From Clostridia bacterium (GTDB lineage: Bacteria; Bacillota_A; Clostridia; Christensenellales; Aristaeellaceae): 40,367 bases of DNA. Below, one piece after another: positions 7,759-16,436 of this stretch. The stretch spans positions 1-40,367 of the forward strand of contig JAFXSH010000032.1 of assembly GCA_017525805.1 (NCBI GenBank), written 5' to 3'. The first letter of the stretch is position 1; the number at the start of each line of letters is the position of its first letter. Position numbers and translations under genes: made by a program. The notes beneath the pieces were generated by a model. It was not told the DNA's origin. It did no database searches and saw only the letters and a list, made by a program, of their open reading frames with translations.

Positions 7759-8763
7759 TCAAAAAGTTTTCAGCCGGAAAACCCGGTCCATGGGATGGAC
7801 GGAAGGATTGGAGGGATTCATATAAGTTTTCGCGGCGGATTCAAATACCACATAGATTTCTTCCCCGATGGTGCACAGGCACTCCGTCATGGGCGGGCAC
7901 ATGAGCGTGGCTTCACGGGAGGTACTGTCCAAAATCCACAGGGGCACTTGTTTTCCATTCACTTCCACGGTTTCGCCCGGGTCCTGGGACAGTACGTCCG
8001 CGTAGCGGTACAGCACGGAATCGTTCCGCCTGCCGTAGGATTGGCTTAAATAGATTTTGCCGTTCAGGATGGTCATGCCCTGAATCCGCTCCGTCATGGA
8101 CAGGATATAATCCGGGGCGGAAAAGTCCTGCCCCTCTCTCATGATGTAGCCGCAGGTCCACGCCCGCTGCAGGCCGTCCGCCGTGCTCACCCGATGGGAA
8201 GCGTCGGTGGGGTAATCGCCGCCGTATTGGAATTCACCCACCCACAGAACGCCGTCCGCATAACTGCAATAAGAGGAATTCACCGGCACGGGGATTTCTT
8301 CTTCAAAGGCGCAGGAAGCGTTGGCGGGAAGCTTGTTATATGTTTCCAGGGAAATGCGGAACAGCTTATGGTCGTTGGATACGTAGATATCCGTTTCGGT
8401 GGCGCATACGCCGCCTGCGTGGCCGGTGTATTTGCTGCCGTCCACGTTATTCAGCTTGACCTGCCGGATCAGCTCTCCCGTTTCCCGGTTTACAGAAAGC
8501 AAGGCGCTTTGTTCCTTCCCACCGCTGTACCCTCCAAACAGCAGGGCGTCGTCTGTTGGCAGATACGTGATTCCCTGGGGAACGAAGCCTTCCTTCAAGC
8601 CGGGAATCACCACGGACAGTTCTCCCGCTTCGCTGAAACGGGCATACGCGGCGGCGGATGCTTCCGCGTCCGTGACGGATGCGGAGGTGTATACCGTTTC
8701 CGCCGTGCAGGAGCAGGTCACCAAGGCAAGCAGCGCCAAAAGCGCGCACAGTGTTTTTTTCAT
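7759..8763 (-). CDS. Secreted protein of unknown function, possible beta-propeller
   Basis: I do not recognise a named family. The 334-residue product has a signal peptide (MKKTLCALLALLALVTCSCT). The CSC at its end could be a poor lipobox, so a lipoprotein is possible. The mature part alternates short beta-rich blocks with repeated patterns such as PQGITYLPTDDALLFGGYSG, AGGVCATETDIYVSND, YCSYADGVLWVGEFQYGG and QGMTILNGKIYLSQSYG. These look like blades of a beta-propeller of the YncE/SMP-30 kind. No catalytic motif was seen. It has its own extended -10 promoter and is separated from the next operon only by that operon's promoter, with no clear terminator between, so some read-through into the transporter operon is possible. 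Confidence 0.75.
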   Translation of the reverse strand: MKKTLCALLALLALVTCSCTAETVYTSASVTDAEASAAAYARFSEAGELSVVIPGLKEGFVPQGITYLPTDDALLFGGYSGGKEQSALLSVNRETGELIRQVKLNNVDGSKYTGHAGGVCATETDIYVSNDHKLFRISLETYNKLPANASCAFEEEIPVPVNSSYCSYADGVLWVGEFQYGGDYPTDASHRVSTADGLQRAWTCGYIMREGQDFSAPDYILSMTERIQGMTILNGKIYLSQSYGRRNDSVLYRYADVLSQDPGETVEVNGKQVPLWILDSTSREATLMCPPMTECLCTIGEEIYVVFESAAKTYMNPSNPSVHPMDRVFRLKTF

Positions 8764-8798
8764 ATGGCTTTTTCTCCTTTCGTGCTCTCCGAATCAAT

Positions 8799-8807
8799 AT
8801 TATACCA
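8799..8807 (-). promoter_or_regulatory. Extended -10 promoter of the secreted protein gene
   Basis: Minus strand TGGTATAAT at 8807-8799, with TATAAT at 8804-8799. No good -35 hexamer sits 16-18 bases upstream, so the extended -10 would carry recognition. It is divergent from the proS promoter, about 40 bases away. Confidence 0.6.
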
Positions 8808-8846
8808 GATTGCATCCCGTAGAAAAAGAGAAATTTCACGCGACTG

Positions 8847-8875
8847 TTGAATTTTTTTCGATCTTGGTATATAAT
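8847..8875 (+). promoter_or_regulatory. SigA-type promoter of proS
   Basis: TTGAAT (8847-8852), 17-base spacer, perfect TATAAT (8870-8875). The transcript would start just before the T-box leader. Confidence 0.85.
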
Positions 8876-8895
8876 GCCTTTGTTTACAGGCAATG

Positions 8896-9100
8896 CACGG
8901 GTCCATGCCGTCCAAACGCAGAGAGCGCGCCTTAGGCTGAAAGCGCGCAAGGCAGGCAGTCCCGCCCGTGGGCCAGCGGCCAATCCCCGCCGGGGCGCTC
9001 CCGTTACAGGGCGATGTAAGCCGGGCGCTGATTATGCGCCAAGCAAGGTGGTACCGCGAAGCAAGACTTCGTCCCTGCAGAGGAACGAAGTTTTTATTTT
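8896..9100 (+). promoter_or_regulatory. T-box leader controlling proS, proline specifier
   Basis: Senses uncharged tRNA-Pro. Stem I closes with CACGGG (8896-8901) paired to CCCGTG (8965-8970). Above it TGCC (8906-8909) pairs with GGCA (8955-8958), leaving a bulge at 8959-8964 that holds CCC (8961-8963), a proline codon followed by a purine, as expected for a specifier. AGAGAG and GGCTGAAAG are the usual stem I motifs. The conserved T-box AAGGTGGTACCGCG lies at 9045-9058; TGGT (9049-9052) is complementary to an ACCA tRNA end. The terminator hairpin is at 9066-9091 (7 bp ACTTCGT/ACGAAGT) with a T-rich run to 9100. Confidence 0.95.
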
Positions 9101-9118
9101 TGGAGGTGGAAAAACTAC

Positions 9119-10561
9119 ATGGCCAAGGAAAAGAAACAGGAATTCGTGCAGCACATCACCCCCCGGGACGAAAATTTCTCCCAGTGGTATACCGACGTGG
9201 TGACCCAGACAGACCTCATGGACTATACCCCCGTGCGCGGCTGCATGGCATTGAAGCCCTACGGTAACCGCATTTGGGAGCTGATCCATGAGCAGCTGGA
9301 CGCCATGTTCAAGGAAACGGGCCACGAAAACGTGTCCATGCCCATGCTGATCCCCGAATCTTTGCTGCTCAAGGAAGCGGACCACGTGGAGGGCTTCGCC
9401 CCCGAAGTGGCCTGGGTGACCCAGGGCGGCACCGAAAAGCTCCAGGAACGGCTGGCTGTGCGCCCCACCAGCGAAACCATTTTCTGCACCATGTTTTCCA
9501 AGTGGGTGCAGAGCTACCGCGACCTGCCCCTCAAGTACAACCAGTGGTGCAGCGTGATGCGCTGGGAAAAGACCACCCGGCCCTTCCTGCGCACGGCGGA
9601 ATTCTGGTGGCAGGAGGGCCACACCGTCCACGCCACCGCCGAGGAAGCGGAGGAAGAGACCCAGATGATGCTGAACGTGTACAAAACGTTCTGCGAAAAG
9701 AACCTGGCTATTCCCGTGTTCGCGGGCCAGAAATCCGATAAGGAAAAGTTCGCGGGCGCCCGGGCTACCTATTCCGTGGAAGCCATGATGCAGGACGGCA
9801 AAGCCCTGCAGGCGGGCACCAGCCACAATTTCGGCACCAACTTCGCCATTCCGTTCAACATTCAATACCTTTCCAAGGACAGCAAGCTGGAATACTGCCA
9901 TGAAACCAGCTGGGGCGTTTCCACCCGTCTGATCGGTGCCATCATCATGACCCACGGCGACGAGCGCGGCCTGAAACTGCCTCCCATGATCGCGCCCTTC
10001 CAGGCGGTGATCCTGCCCATCGCGGCCCATAAGGGCGGCGTGATGGAAAAGTGCGAGGAAGCCTATAACACCCTGAAAGCCGCCGGGATCCGCGTGAAGC
10101 TCGACGACCGGGACAACGTGTCTCCCGGCTGGAAGTTCAACGAATGGGAGCTGAAAGGCGTGCCCATCCGCGTGGAAATCGGCCCCAAGGATATTGAAAA
10201 CGGGGTTGCCACCGTCATGCGCCGCGATACCTTTGAAAAGAGCACCATCAGCCTGGACAATTTAGCGGAAGAGTTGAAAAAGCTGCTGGATGACATTCAG
10301 CAGAACATGTTCAAGATCGCCGACGAGTTCCGCCTTTCCCACACCAAGGACGTGCACACCTACGAGGAATTGAAAGCCCAGGTGGAGGGCGGCTATGCCC
10401 GCGCCATGTGGTGCGGCGACCGGGCCTGCGAGGACAAGATCAAGGAGGAAACCAACGCCACCTCCCGCAACATGCCCTTCGACCAGACGCCCATCGGCGA
10501 TACCTGCGTGTGCTGCGGCCGGAAAGCCAATAAGGTGATGTATTTCGCCAAAGCGTATTGA
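9119..10561 (+). CDS. proS: Prolyl-tRNA synthetase, archaeal/eukaryotic type
   Basis: Charges tRNA-Pro with proline; class II synthetase. The 480-residue length, the absence of the large editing insertion between motifs 2 and 3 and the C-terminal extension ending in KAY mark it as the archaeal/eukaryotic (ProS type 3) form found in many Clostridia. Class II elements are visible: AVRPTSETIF, RWEKTTRPFLRTAEFWWQEG (motif 2) and the HGDERGLKLPP stretch of motif 3, followed by the anticodon-binding domain beginning FQAVILPIAAHK. The C-terminal domain has a cysteine set (MWCGDRAC and DTCVCCGRK) that probably binds zinc. The ATG at 9119 follows GGAGGTGG. Expression should rise on proline starvation through the T-box leader. 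Confidence 0.98.
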   Translation: MAKEKKQEFVQHITPRDENFSQWYTDVVTQTDLMDYTPVRGCMALKPYGNRIWELIHEQLDAMFKETGHENVSMPMLIPESLLLKEADHVEGFAPEVAWVTQGGTEKLQERLAVRPTSETIFCTMFSKWVQSYRDLPLKYNQWCSVMRWEKTTRPFLRTAEFWWQEGHTVHATAEEAEEETQMMLNVYKTFCEKNLAIPVFAGQKSDKEKFAGARATYSVEAMMQDGKALQAGTSHNFGTNFAIPFNIQYLSKDSKLEYCHETSWGVSTRLIGAIIMTHGDERGLKLPPMIAPFQAVILPIAAHKGGVMEKCEEAYNTLKAAGIRVKLDDRDNVSPGWKFNEWELKGVPIRVEIGPKDIENGVATVMRRDTFEKSTISLDNLAEELKKLLDDIQQNMFKIADEFRLSHTKDVHTYEELKAQVEGGYARAMWCGDRACEDKIKEETNATSRNMPFDQTPIGDTCVCCGRKANKVMYFAKAY

Positions 10562-10574
10562 TCCCCAAAACGAG

Positions 10575-10603
10575 AAAAGGCGCTGCACGCGGCAGCGCTT
10601 TTT
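10575..10603. terminator. Bidirectional terminator between proS and the PHP gene
   Basis: A 7 bp stem GCGCTGC/GCAGCGC (10580-10586 and 10592-10598) is flanked by AAAAG on the left and TTTTT (10599-10603) on the right. It can serve proS on the plus strand and the PHP gene, which ends at 10613, on the minus strand. Confidence 0.85.
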
Positions 10604-10612
10604 CGATGGGGT

Positions 10613-11323
10613 TTATTCCAGGGCGGCGGGCTTTTGCCGGTATATCACCAGCGCTTTGCCCAAGCGGATAAAATCGCACAGTTCCTTATAACTGGCGGGT
10701 TTTTCCTCAAAGGCCACGAAAGCCTTTCCCGCGTCCTCGGTCCGGTGGGAATCCGAACCGGCGGTCCAGGGCTTGCCCTCCCGAAGGGCCAGCTCCTGGG
10801 CTTTTATGTTGAAAATTTCCTGTTCGTTGCCGTAATTGAACACCTCGATAGCGTCCACGTTCAGGCCGGGACGCTCGACGCCGGGATGGCGGATATAATG
10901 CGCTTCCCGGTAGGGATGGGCGCGGATGACGATTCCGCCTAAGGCGTGCACCACATCGCACAGGTATTCGATGCTCCATTTGTCGCAGTTTTCCAGTTCA
11001 TGATAGAGGTGCTCGGGCTTTAGCCCCAGAAGCAGATAATCCTCTCCGTTACCGCCCATATGGGTGTATTCCACGCCGAAATACACGGGCAGGCCCAGTT
11101 CGTCTCCCGCTTCTTTGGCGGCGTAATAGCCGCGCAGGTATACGTCCATTTTTTCTTTCCAGGTTTCCGGATCGTTGGCATAGGAATTGCCGTTGATAAA
11201 GTGATCCGTGACCACCACGCCGGAAAAGCCCTTGCCGTGATAGGCTTTCACCATGTCCCGGGCGGGGGACCTGCCGCATTTGCTGGTTTCGGCGGTATGC
11301 ATGTGCAATTCGTAAGAATACAT
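10613..11323 (-). CDS. PHP-domain metal-dependent phosphoesterase
   Basis: Predicted cytoplasmic hydrolase of the PHP (polymerase and histidinol phosphatase) superfamily, 236 residues. Metal-ligand motifs appear in the proper order: ELHMHTA (His7, His9), VVVTDHF, GVEYT, IRAHPYR and GSDSHR. The substrate is unknown; stand-alone members hydrolyse nucleoside or sugar phosphates. I start at the ATG at 11323, which has AAGGAA upstream. A longer frame in phase reaches 11398, but it would cross the hairpin terminator at 11346-11373 and adds a non-conserved leader. No promoter was seen between that terminator and the start, so expression may depend on read-through from the sfsA operon. Confidence 0.9.
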   Translation of the reverse strand: MYSYELHMHTAETSKCGRSPARDMVKAYHGKGFSGVVVTDHFINGNSYANDPETWKEKMDVYLRGYYAAKEAGDELGLPVYFGVEYTHMGGNGEDYLLLGLKPEHLYHELENCDKWSIEYLCDVVHALGGIVIRAHPYREAHYIRHPGVERPGLNVDAIEVFNYGNEQEIFNIKAQELALREGKPWTAGSDSHRTEDAGKAFVAFEEKPASYKELCDFIRLGKALVIYRQKPAALE

Positions 11324-11345
11324 GAAATATGTTCCTTTCCAATCA

Positions 11346-11373
11346 AAAATGGCGGACGGTTTTCCGATCCGCC
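11346..11373 (-). terminator. Terminator after sfsA
   Basis: Minus strand hairpin GGCGGA(T)CGG AAAA CCGTCCGCC, a 9 bp stem with one bulged T, followed by ATTTTTG. It lies 52 bases after the sfsA stop codon and 23 bases before the PHP start. Confidence 0.75.
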
Positions 11374-11424
11374 TGTTCATTTCCACATTTTTTTGCAATT
11401 TCCTGCATCATGCGGGAAAAAGGA

Positions 11425-12105
11425 TCATTTCAGCCGGATGGACACCGGAGCGCGCACGGTCATGCTGTCCGGGGTCACGTCGCAATCGTAGGCCAGCACC
11501 TGTACGCCCGCTTCCTGGGCATGTAACAGGGCTTCGGCAAAGGCAGGGTGGGTTTTCCGGTTGGGGGCAAAGCAAGTGACGCCCTGCATCTGGATCACGA
11601 ACAGCACCGCTGCCCCGAAGCCTGCCTTGAGGCAGTTTTCCAATTCCTTCAAGTGCTTTACGCCCCGTTCCGTAGGCGCGTCGGGGAAAAAGGCCAGGCC
11701 GTTTTCCTCCAAGGTCACGCCCTTGACCTCCACAAAGGTTTTTTTATCTCCCCGCTCCAAGTAAAAATCCAGCCGGGACGCGCCGAAAGCCGCTTCGGGT
11801 CGAAGCAGAGTAAGGCCCGGAAACAGCCGGGGCAGCGCTTCCGCCGCCGCGCGGTTGGGAGCTTGGCTGTCCATATTGATATACAAACTGCCCTTTTGCA
11901 CGGCCACCAAATCGCAGCGGGTCTTCCGGCCTGGGTTCTTCCCAACGGCCAAGGTCACTTCCGCGCCGGGCACCAGCAATTCCGCGCAGCGGCCCGTGTT
12001 TTTCACATGGCAGATTTCCAGTCCGTTTTTCGTTTGCACGTGGGCAATAAACCGGTTGGGACGGCGCAAAAACGTGCCGGTCAAAACTTCATCGTACAGC
12101 TTCAT
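11425..12105 (-). CDS. sfsA: SfsA family protein (sugar fermentation stimulation protein homologue)
   Basis: A 226-residue protein matching the whole SfsA family. The start KLYDEVLTGTFLRRPNRFIA, then CHVKNTGRCAELL, SRLDFYLERG, FVEVKGVTLEENG and FPDAPTERGVKHLKEL are all family landmarks; the D...E-x-K arrangement (DFYL...EVKG) resembles a restriction-endonuclease-like nuclease core. In E. coli it was tied to maltose metabolism and has an OB-fold-like N-terminal part; the physiological role is unsettled. The frame is open upstream, but the ATG at 12105 begins the conserved family N-terminus. It starts 4 bases after the upstream vWA gene stops, so it is the last gene of the long envelope operon, though its function may be unrelated. 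Confidence 0.95.
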   Translation of the reverse strand: MKLYDEVLTGTFLRRPNRFIAHVQTKNGLEICHVKNTGRCAELLVPGAEVTLAVGKNPGRKTRCDLVAVQKGSLYINMDSQAPNRAAAEALPRLFPGLTLLRPEAAFGASRLDFYLERGDKKTFVEVKGVTLEENGLAFFPDAPTERGVKHLKELENCLKAGFGAAVLFVIQMQGVTCFAPNRKTHPAFAEALLHAQEAGVQVLAYDCDVTPDSMTVRAPVSIRLK

Positions 12106-12109
12106 GGGA

Positions 12110-14755
12110 TCACATCCGTTTTTTCTTCCGCATGGCCTGCCACAGGGCGTCGGCGGTCTGACCCTGGGCTTCCTGGGGTTTGGGCTTTTCTTTCTGCTTC
12201 TTTTCTCTGGGTACGCCTGCCATTTCTTCCGGTTTCTCCTGCCGGGCCAGCCATTTTTCCCAGGGAAGACGCCGCTGGGCAACGTCCAGTACGAACAGAA
12301 CCAGCGCGGTAACGGCCAAAGGCACGGCCAGATCATGCCGGGACCGGGCGGCCCCAGAAACGGCGGAAAACAGTTCTTCCGGCGTTTCCGCCATCACGCC
12401 GCCGGTGAGCACGGCCAGCCGTTCCAAAGCGTCCCCCGCCGCGAAGCGCAGGTCGTATTCTTGAGAATAAGGCATGACCGCGCCGCCTTCCAGGGAAGCC
12501 AGCATTTCCCCGTTTTCGCTGTAACGCACAGTCACGGCGTATGCGCCCGGTCCGGCGTCGGGAAGCGACGCTTCGTAGGTGTCGGGGGAAACGGGGGAAA
12601 GGACCATGGCCTGCTGTTCACCATCGGGGAAAATCACGGTGGCTTCCACTGTGCCCGCTTCACTGGCTTCGGGGTAGGTATAGCGGATCACGCCGTCAGA
12701 AACGGTCATGCTGCCCGCCTGCTGATCGTCCGGCAGGACGTGGCTCAAGATACCGCCGAAAAAGGCCGCCGCCTGATCCCATAGCAAAAACTGTTCCGAC
12801 CACACGCCGCCCATGTCGCTGGTCCAGCAGATCACCCGTCCCGCGCCGTACTGCCACCAGGCTAAGATGGGTTCCTCCCGGTCGCTGATCAGGGAAACGG
12901 TGGCCTGAGGCTTTTCCGTGGTCCCCAAATAACCGGAAAGCAGGGGGAAACCCGCAAAGTCCGTTAGCCCACTGTTTTCCGTTACGATGGGCGTAAAGAC
13001 CCGGTTCTGCACATACGCGCCGGAGAGCATCATGGTTTCCTTGGTGAAGATTTTGGGCACGCTGTCAAACTCATTGGCGGCCCAGGCCCGTCCGCCGCCC
13101 GTTTCCGCCATGGAAAGCAGCAGGTTTTCGTTTGCCCCCGTGCCCACCGCCACGGTGGTGAGGGTAATGCCGTTTTCCGCCATGGAGCGGATCACCCCTT
13201 CAAAGCCCTGATCGCCCGGTTCGCCGTCGGTGAGGAAGATCACGTGCTTTTTCGCCGCGCCGCTCTGGTTCAAGGCTTCGTAGGCGGCAACAAGGGGAGA
13301 ATAGAATGCGGTGCCTCCGCCGGGGCGAATGGTGCCAATCAGGCTTTGAATGGCTGCCTTGTCCTCCGCCTTTTGCAGCGGCACCACCCACTGGGCCGTG
13401 TCGTCAAAGGCGATCACGCCGATTTCATCCGTGGGCAGCAGCACTTCCGCCGCGCGGGCGGCGGCTTCCTTGGCGACCTCCAAGCGAGTGATGCCAAAAC
13501 GGCCCTCGGTCATGGAGCCGGATTTGTCCAGGGCTAAGATCAGGGCGAGGGAAGGAATATCCAGGGTGGATTTCACGTCCATGGTCACGGGCAGCATGCT
13601 TTCCAGCTCGCTTCCCCGGTAAGCGCCCAAAGCGTAGCTCTGATCCCCGCCGAATACGGCCAAGCCCCGGCCCGATACGCGCACGGCGTCCCGCAGGGCG
13701 GAGATTTGGGCGTCGGTCAGGCTGTCCGCATCCACGTTGCACAGGGCCACCGCGTGCCAGGCCCGCAGAGCGGCGGAAGATTCCGGCAGGGACCCGGCGT
13801 AAATCACGTCACAGGCCATGCCTGCCGCGTTCAGCAATTTTTCCAATTCTGTTCCCGCGCCGGTTTTTCCTTCGGCGATCAGGATGCGGGGCGTGCCCTG
13901 CACGGCCATGTACGCGCCCAAACGATTGTTGGCGCTCACGCCGTCGCCGGGCAGCAGCACCTGGGCTTCATAGGCAACAACGCCGGAAGACGCGGCGATA
14001 TCGGAAAAAACGAAGGTATTTTCACCCTTGCGCAAGGTCACGTCCCGGGAAACGGCTAAATTGCGGTTGGCAAACAACAGCAGGGATGCTTCGCCGCTGA
14101 CGGTGCTGTCCACCGTAACGGTGATAGAAGCCTGCTGACCCTCGTAAGCCAAGGAAGGCACGGCGACACGGGAAACCTGGGCGTCTGCCTTTGCGTTTCC
14201 CGAAACGACCAGTACGGAAACGGGAATGCCCCGTTCCATGAGCGCCTGGGCTTCCGCTTCCCCGATCAGACCGTCGGTGATCACGGCCACGGCGCCCGCC
14301 GCGTCGGAGGGCAGCAGGGCTCCCACCAGGGACAGCGCCGCTGTTAAATCGCTTCCGTTGGGGTCCACAGGGGAAGCAATGCCATTGATTTGATTGGCGC
14401 TGCCAAGAGGCGCTTCCACCAGGGCGTCCCCGCCGAAAGCGATCACGCCGGTTTTCTGCCCTTCCGGGGCGGCGCCAAGGGCGGCGTTGGCCGCCTGGAT
14501 CATGGCTTCCTGCTGGCCTGCGGCGGAAGCGGAAGCATCGATCAGCAGGAACGCCGCCCGGTTCCGGGAAATGCCGGAGATGGAAAAGCCGCATACAGCC
14601 AAGGCGCAGAGAAGGGCGGAAAGCGTGTGCAGGATCAAAGAGAGCCGGGCCTTCCTTCTTTTGGACGGATATTTTTTCAGCCACCATACGATGGCCCCAG
14701 CCGTCAGGACGGTCAACGCGGCCAGCAGGACCGGATATTCAATATGCGCCCACAC
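12110..14755 (-). CDS. Large membrane protein with two vWA domains and a GATase1-like segment
   Basis: An 881-residue membrane-anchored protein with an internal vWA pair. Two N-terminal membrane segments (about 8-26 and 38-60) are followed by vWA domain 1 with MIDAS residues DASAS at 73-77, SDLTAAL near 135-141 and VITDG near 158-162. Then comes a beta-rich stretch (about 195-285) and a class I glutamine amidotransferase-like fold (about 288-395: TPRILIAEGK, GRGLAVFGGDQSYALGAYRG) that lacks an obvious catalytic Cys. vWA domain 2 has DKSGS at 410-414, GGGTAFYSPL and FLTDGEPGD. A C-terminal membrane segment (AVPLAVTALVLFVLDVA) and a Lys-rich cytoplasmic tail end the protein. GTG start at 14755, overlapping the BatA-like gene by 17 bases. 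vWA proteins of this kind are assembly partners of MoxR ATPases; the target here is unknown. Confidence 0.88.
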   Translation of the reverse strand: MWAHIEYPVLLAALTVLTAGAIVWWLKKYPSKRRKARLSLILHTLSALLCALAVCGFSISGISRNRAAFLLIDASASAAGQQEAMIQAANAALGAAPEGQKTGVIAFGGDALVEAPLGSANQINGIASPVDPNGSDLTAALSLVGALLPSDAAGAVAVITDGLIGEAEAQALMERGIPVSVLVVSGNAKADAQVSRVAVPSLAYEGQQASITVTVDSTVSGEASLLLFANRNLAVSRDVTLRKGENTFVFSDIAASSGVVAYEAQVLLPGDGVSANNRLGAYMAVQGTPRILIAEGKTGAGTELEKLLNAAGMACDVIYAGSLPESSAALRAWHAVALCNVDADSLTDAQISALRDAVRVSGRGLAVFGGDQSYALGAYRGSELESMLPVTMDVKSTLDIPSLALILALDKSGSMTEGRFGITRLEVAKEAAARAAEVLLPTDEIGVIAFDDTAQWVVPLQKAEDKAAIQSLIGTIRPGGGTAFYSPLVAAYEALNQSGAAKKHVIFLTDGEPGDQGFEGVIRSMAENGITLTTVAVGTGANENLLLSMAETGGGRAWAANEFDSVPKIFTKETMMLSGAYVQNRVFTPIVTENSGLTDFAGFPLLSGYLGTTEKPQATVSLISDREEPILAWWQYGAGRVICWTSDMGGVWSEQFLLWDQAAAFFGGILSHVLPDDQQAGSMTVSDGVIRYTYPEASEAGTVEATVIFPDGEQQAMVLSPVSPDTYEASLPDAGPGAYAVTVRYSENGEMLASLEGGAVMPYSQEYDLRFAAGDALERLAVLTGGVMAETPEELFSAVSGAARSRHDLAVPLAVTALVLFVLDVAQRRLPWEKWLARQEKPEEMAGVPREKKQKEKPKPQEAQGQTADALWQAMRKKKRM

Positions 14756-16424
14756 GGCGGCTGATCCCTCCTTCCAAAAGCAAAAGCAAAAGCGCGGCCA
14801 AAAGCAGCCAGCGGGTGATCTCCCTGCGGCCAGTTACAGTATGGTTTCCTGTGTCTCCAGTGGAAGGGGCCGCTTCCCGCACGTCGCTTTCCGAAGAATC
14901 CATGGTCATGGCAAAGGGCGTTTCGCCTTCCGCTGTGCGCAGGATATACAGGCCCGCTTCCTCCGTATCGGAAAACAAGGCGTTTTCGCCGGTTTCGATC
15001 CTGCGTCCGCTGGGCGTTTCCACCGTTCCCGCTGTCCGCAAGCTCATTTTCTGCCCACAGATCCCATCCAAAACGCCGGAAGACGGAGGGCAAAGGTATT
15101 GCAGGATATTTTGAATCATAATGGGAAAATCGTATTTCAGCGGCAGGTTGCTGTTGTGGGGATCAAAGCCCAGCGCCGCCCAGTCCGCGCCGAACGCGCC
15201 CACCATATCTTCCCCGCAGCGCAGGAAGGGCGTTCCGCCGCTTAAGGGCCGGTACTGCTTTAAAGCGATATCAGTCAGGGACAGATGCCGGGTCAGCGCC
15301 TCCGCGCCGGAAGCGGCGGTCAAGGCATAGTCGGGTTCTTTTGTTTCTCCGATGCTGACAGGCGGAAGCTCCACAGAGAGGGAAAAGATCACCGTATCGT
15401 TTTCCCGAATGAACAAATCAGCGTTGGAAATGCCGTTCCAGTCCGATTCCGCCGCCCGAACAAGACGCACGTCGGACCGCAGGGTCAGGGCCTGTTCCAG
15501 AAAAGTATCGGCCCCGTCCAGTACGATGATCGTTTCCCCTTCTTCCCGGTGGACGCAGTAAGCGGCGTCATCGGAGGAAATGGCGTCCCCATCCGTCAGG
15601 CGCACGGAGAGAACCGCCGCGTTTTCCGGCACCGCAAAGCGCACGGACACCGTTTCGCCAGATTCCGCGGAAAAACGCCGGGCGTCGCACAGCACGCCGC
15701 TGGCATAGCATTCCGCTGTATACTCCCCGGCATTGCCGTAATTGGCAACGCGCGCTACAGCCACGCCCTTGGAAGCGGCCAGGGAAAGCACCGCTCTGTT
15801 TTCCGCGCCCTGGGCGCAGTTCACCGCCTCCACGCCGGGAGATGGCGCGTAGGTATCGGAATAGACGATCACCCGCACGCCGTTCAGTTCCTCGCTCATG
15901 GCGCGGGCCAGGGAAAGGGCCTGCGTCAGATCCCCGGCGGTATTGCCGGGAACGATGCTGTTCAGGGCTTCCCGGGCCAGGGTCCTGTCGGTGGAACGGG
16001 ATAAAAGCTGCCTGGTTTCGCTGCCAGCCGTCAGGATGGTGAGCGGCGCGTCGGGCGAAAGGGAAGAAATTTCATCCCTTGCCCGCTCCAAAGCGGCTTC
16101 CATGCGGGTTTTTCCGTTCTCCCGCGCCTGCATGCTGGCGGAGCAATCAAAGATCACTACCGTTTCGCCCTCGATTTGCCCGCCGATTGCGGGCCGCGTG
16201 AGGGCCAGGGCAAGCAGCAGCGCGATCAGCAATTGCAGCAGCATCAGCGGGTTTTTTCGCAGGCGCTGGAACGGATGCGCCGCGTTCAGGTCCTGGGCCG
16301 CCCTGCGCCACAGCAGGGTGGAGGAGACGGGGGTTTCCACATATTTGCGGCGCAGGAAATAAAGCGCCAGCACCACAGCGGGCGCGAGAAAGGCAATCGC
16401 CCCCCAGGGCTGCAAAAATTCCAT
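14739..16424 (-). CDS. BatA-like membrane protein with vWA domain
   Basis: A 561-residue membrane protein. The N-terminus (MEFLQPWGAIAFLAPAVVLA, then LYFLRRKYVETPVSS) is the aerotolerance-regulator (BatA) N-terminal module: two membrane segments (about 8-24 and 60-77) joined by a cytoplasmic loop. A vWA domain follows with complete MIDAS elements DCSAS (93-97), GNTAGDLTQAL and VYSDT. The remaining 300 residues are beta-rich and extracytoplasmic, and a last membrane segment (about 535-553, LLLAALLLLLLEGG) lies near the C-terminus. AAGGAGCACG precedes the ATG. Such proteins usually act with MoxR ATPases and DUF58 proteins, both encoded just upstream. The specific role is unknown. Confidence 0.88.
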   Translation of the reverse strand: MEFLQPWGAIAFLAPAVVLALYFLRRKYVETPVSSTLLWRRAAQDLNAAHPFQRLRKNPLMLLQLLIALLLALALTRPAIGGQIEGETVVIFDCSASMQARENGKTRMEAALERARDEISSLSPDAPLTILTAGSETRQLLSRSTDRTLAREALNSIVPGNTAGDLTQALSLARAMSEELNGVRVIVYSDTYAPSPGVEAVNCAQGAENRAVLSLAASKGVAVARVANYGNAGEYTAECYASGVLCDARRFSAESGETVSVRFAVPENAAVLSVRLTDGDAISSDDAAYCVHREEGETIIVLDGADTFLEQALTLRSDVRLVRAAESDWNGISNADLFIRENDTVIFSLSVELPPVSIGETKEPDYALTAASGAEALTRHLSLTDIALKQYRPLSGGTPFLRCGEDMVGAFGADWAALGFDPHNSNLPLKYDFPIMIQNILQYLCPPSSGVLDGICGQKMSLRTAGTVETPSGRRIETGENALFSDTEEAGLYILRTAEGETPFAMTMDSSESDVREAAPSTGDTGNHTVTGRREITRWLLLAALLLLLLEGGISRRVGAY

Positions 16425-16436
16425 GAATCGTGCTCC

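Noticed and set aside
12106..12336. N-terminal extension of SfsA to 12336
   Set aside because: The extra 77 codons overlap the vWA gene in another frame and have no similarity to SfsA; the ATG at 12105 fits the family start.
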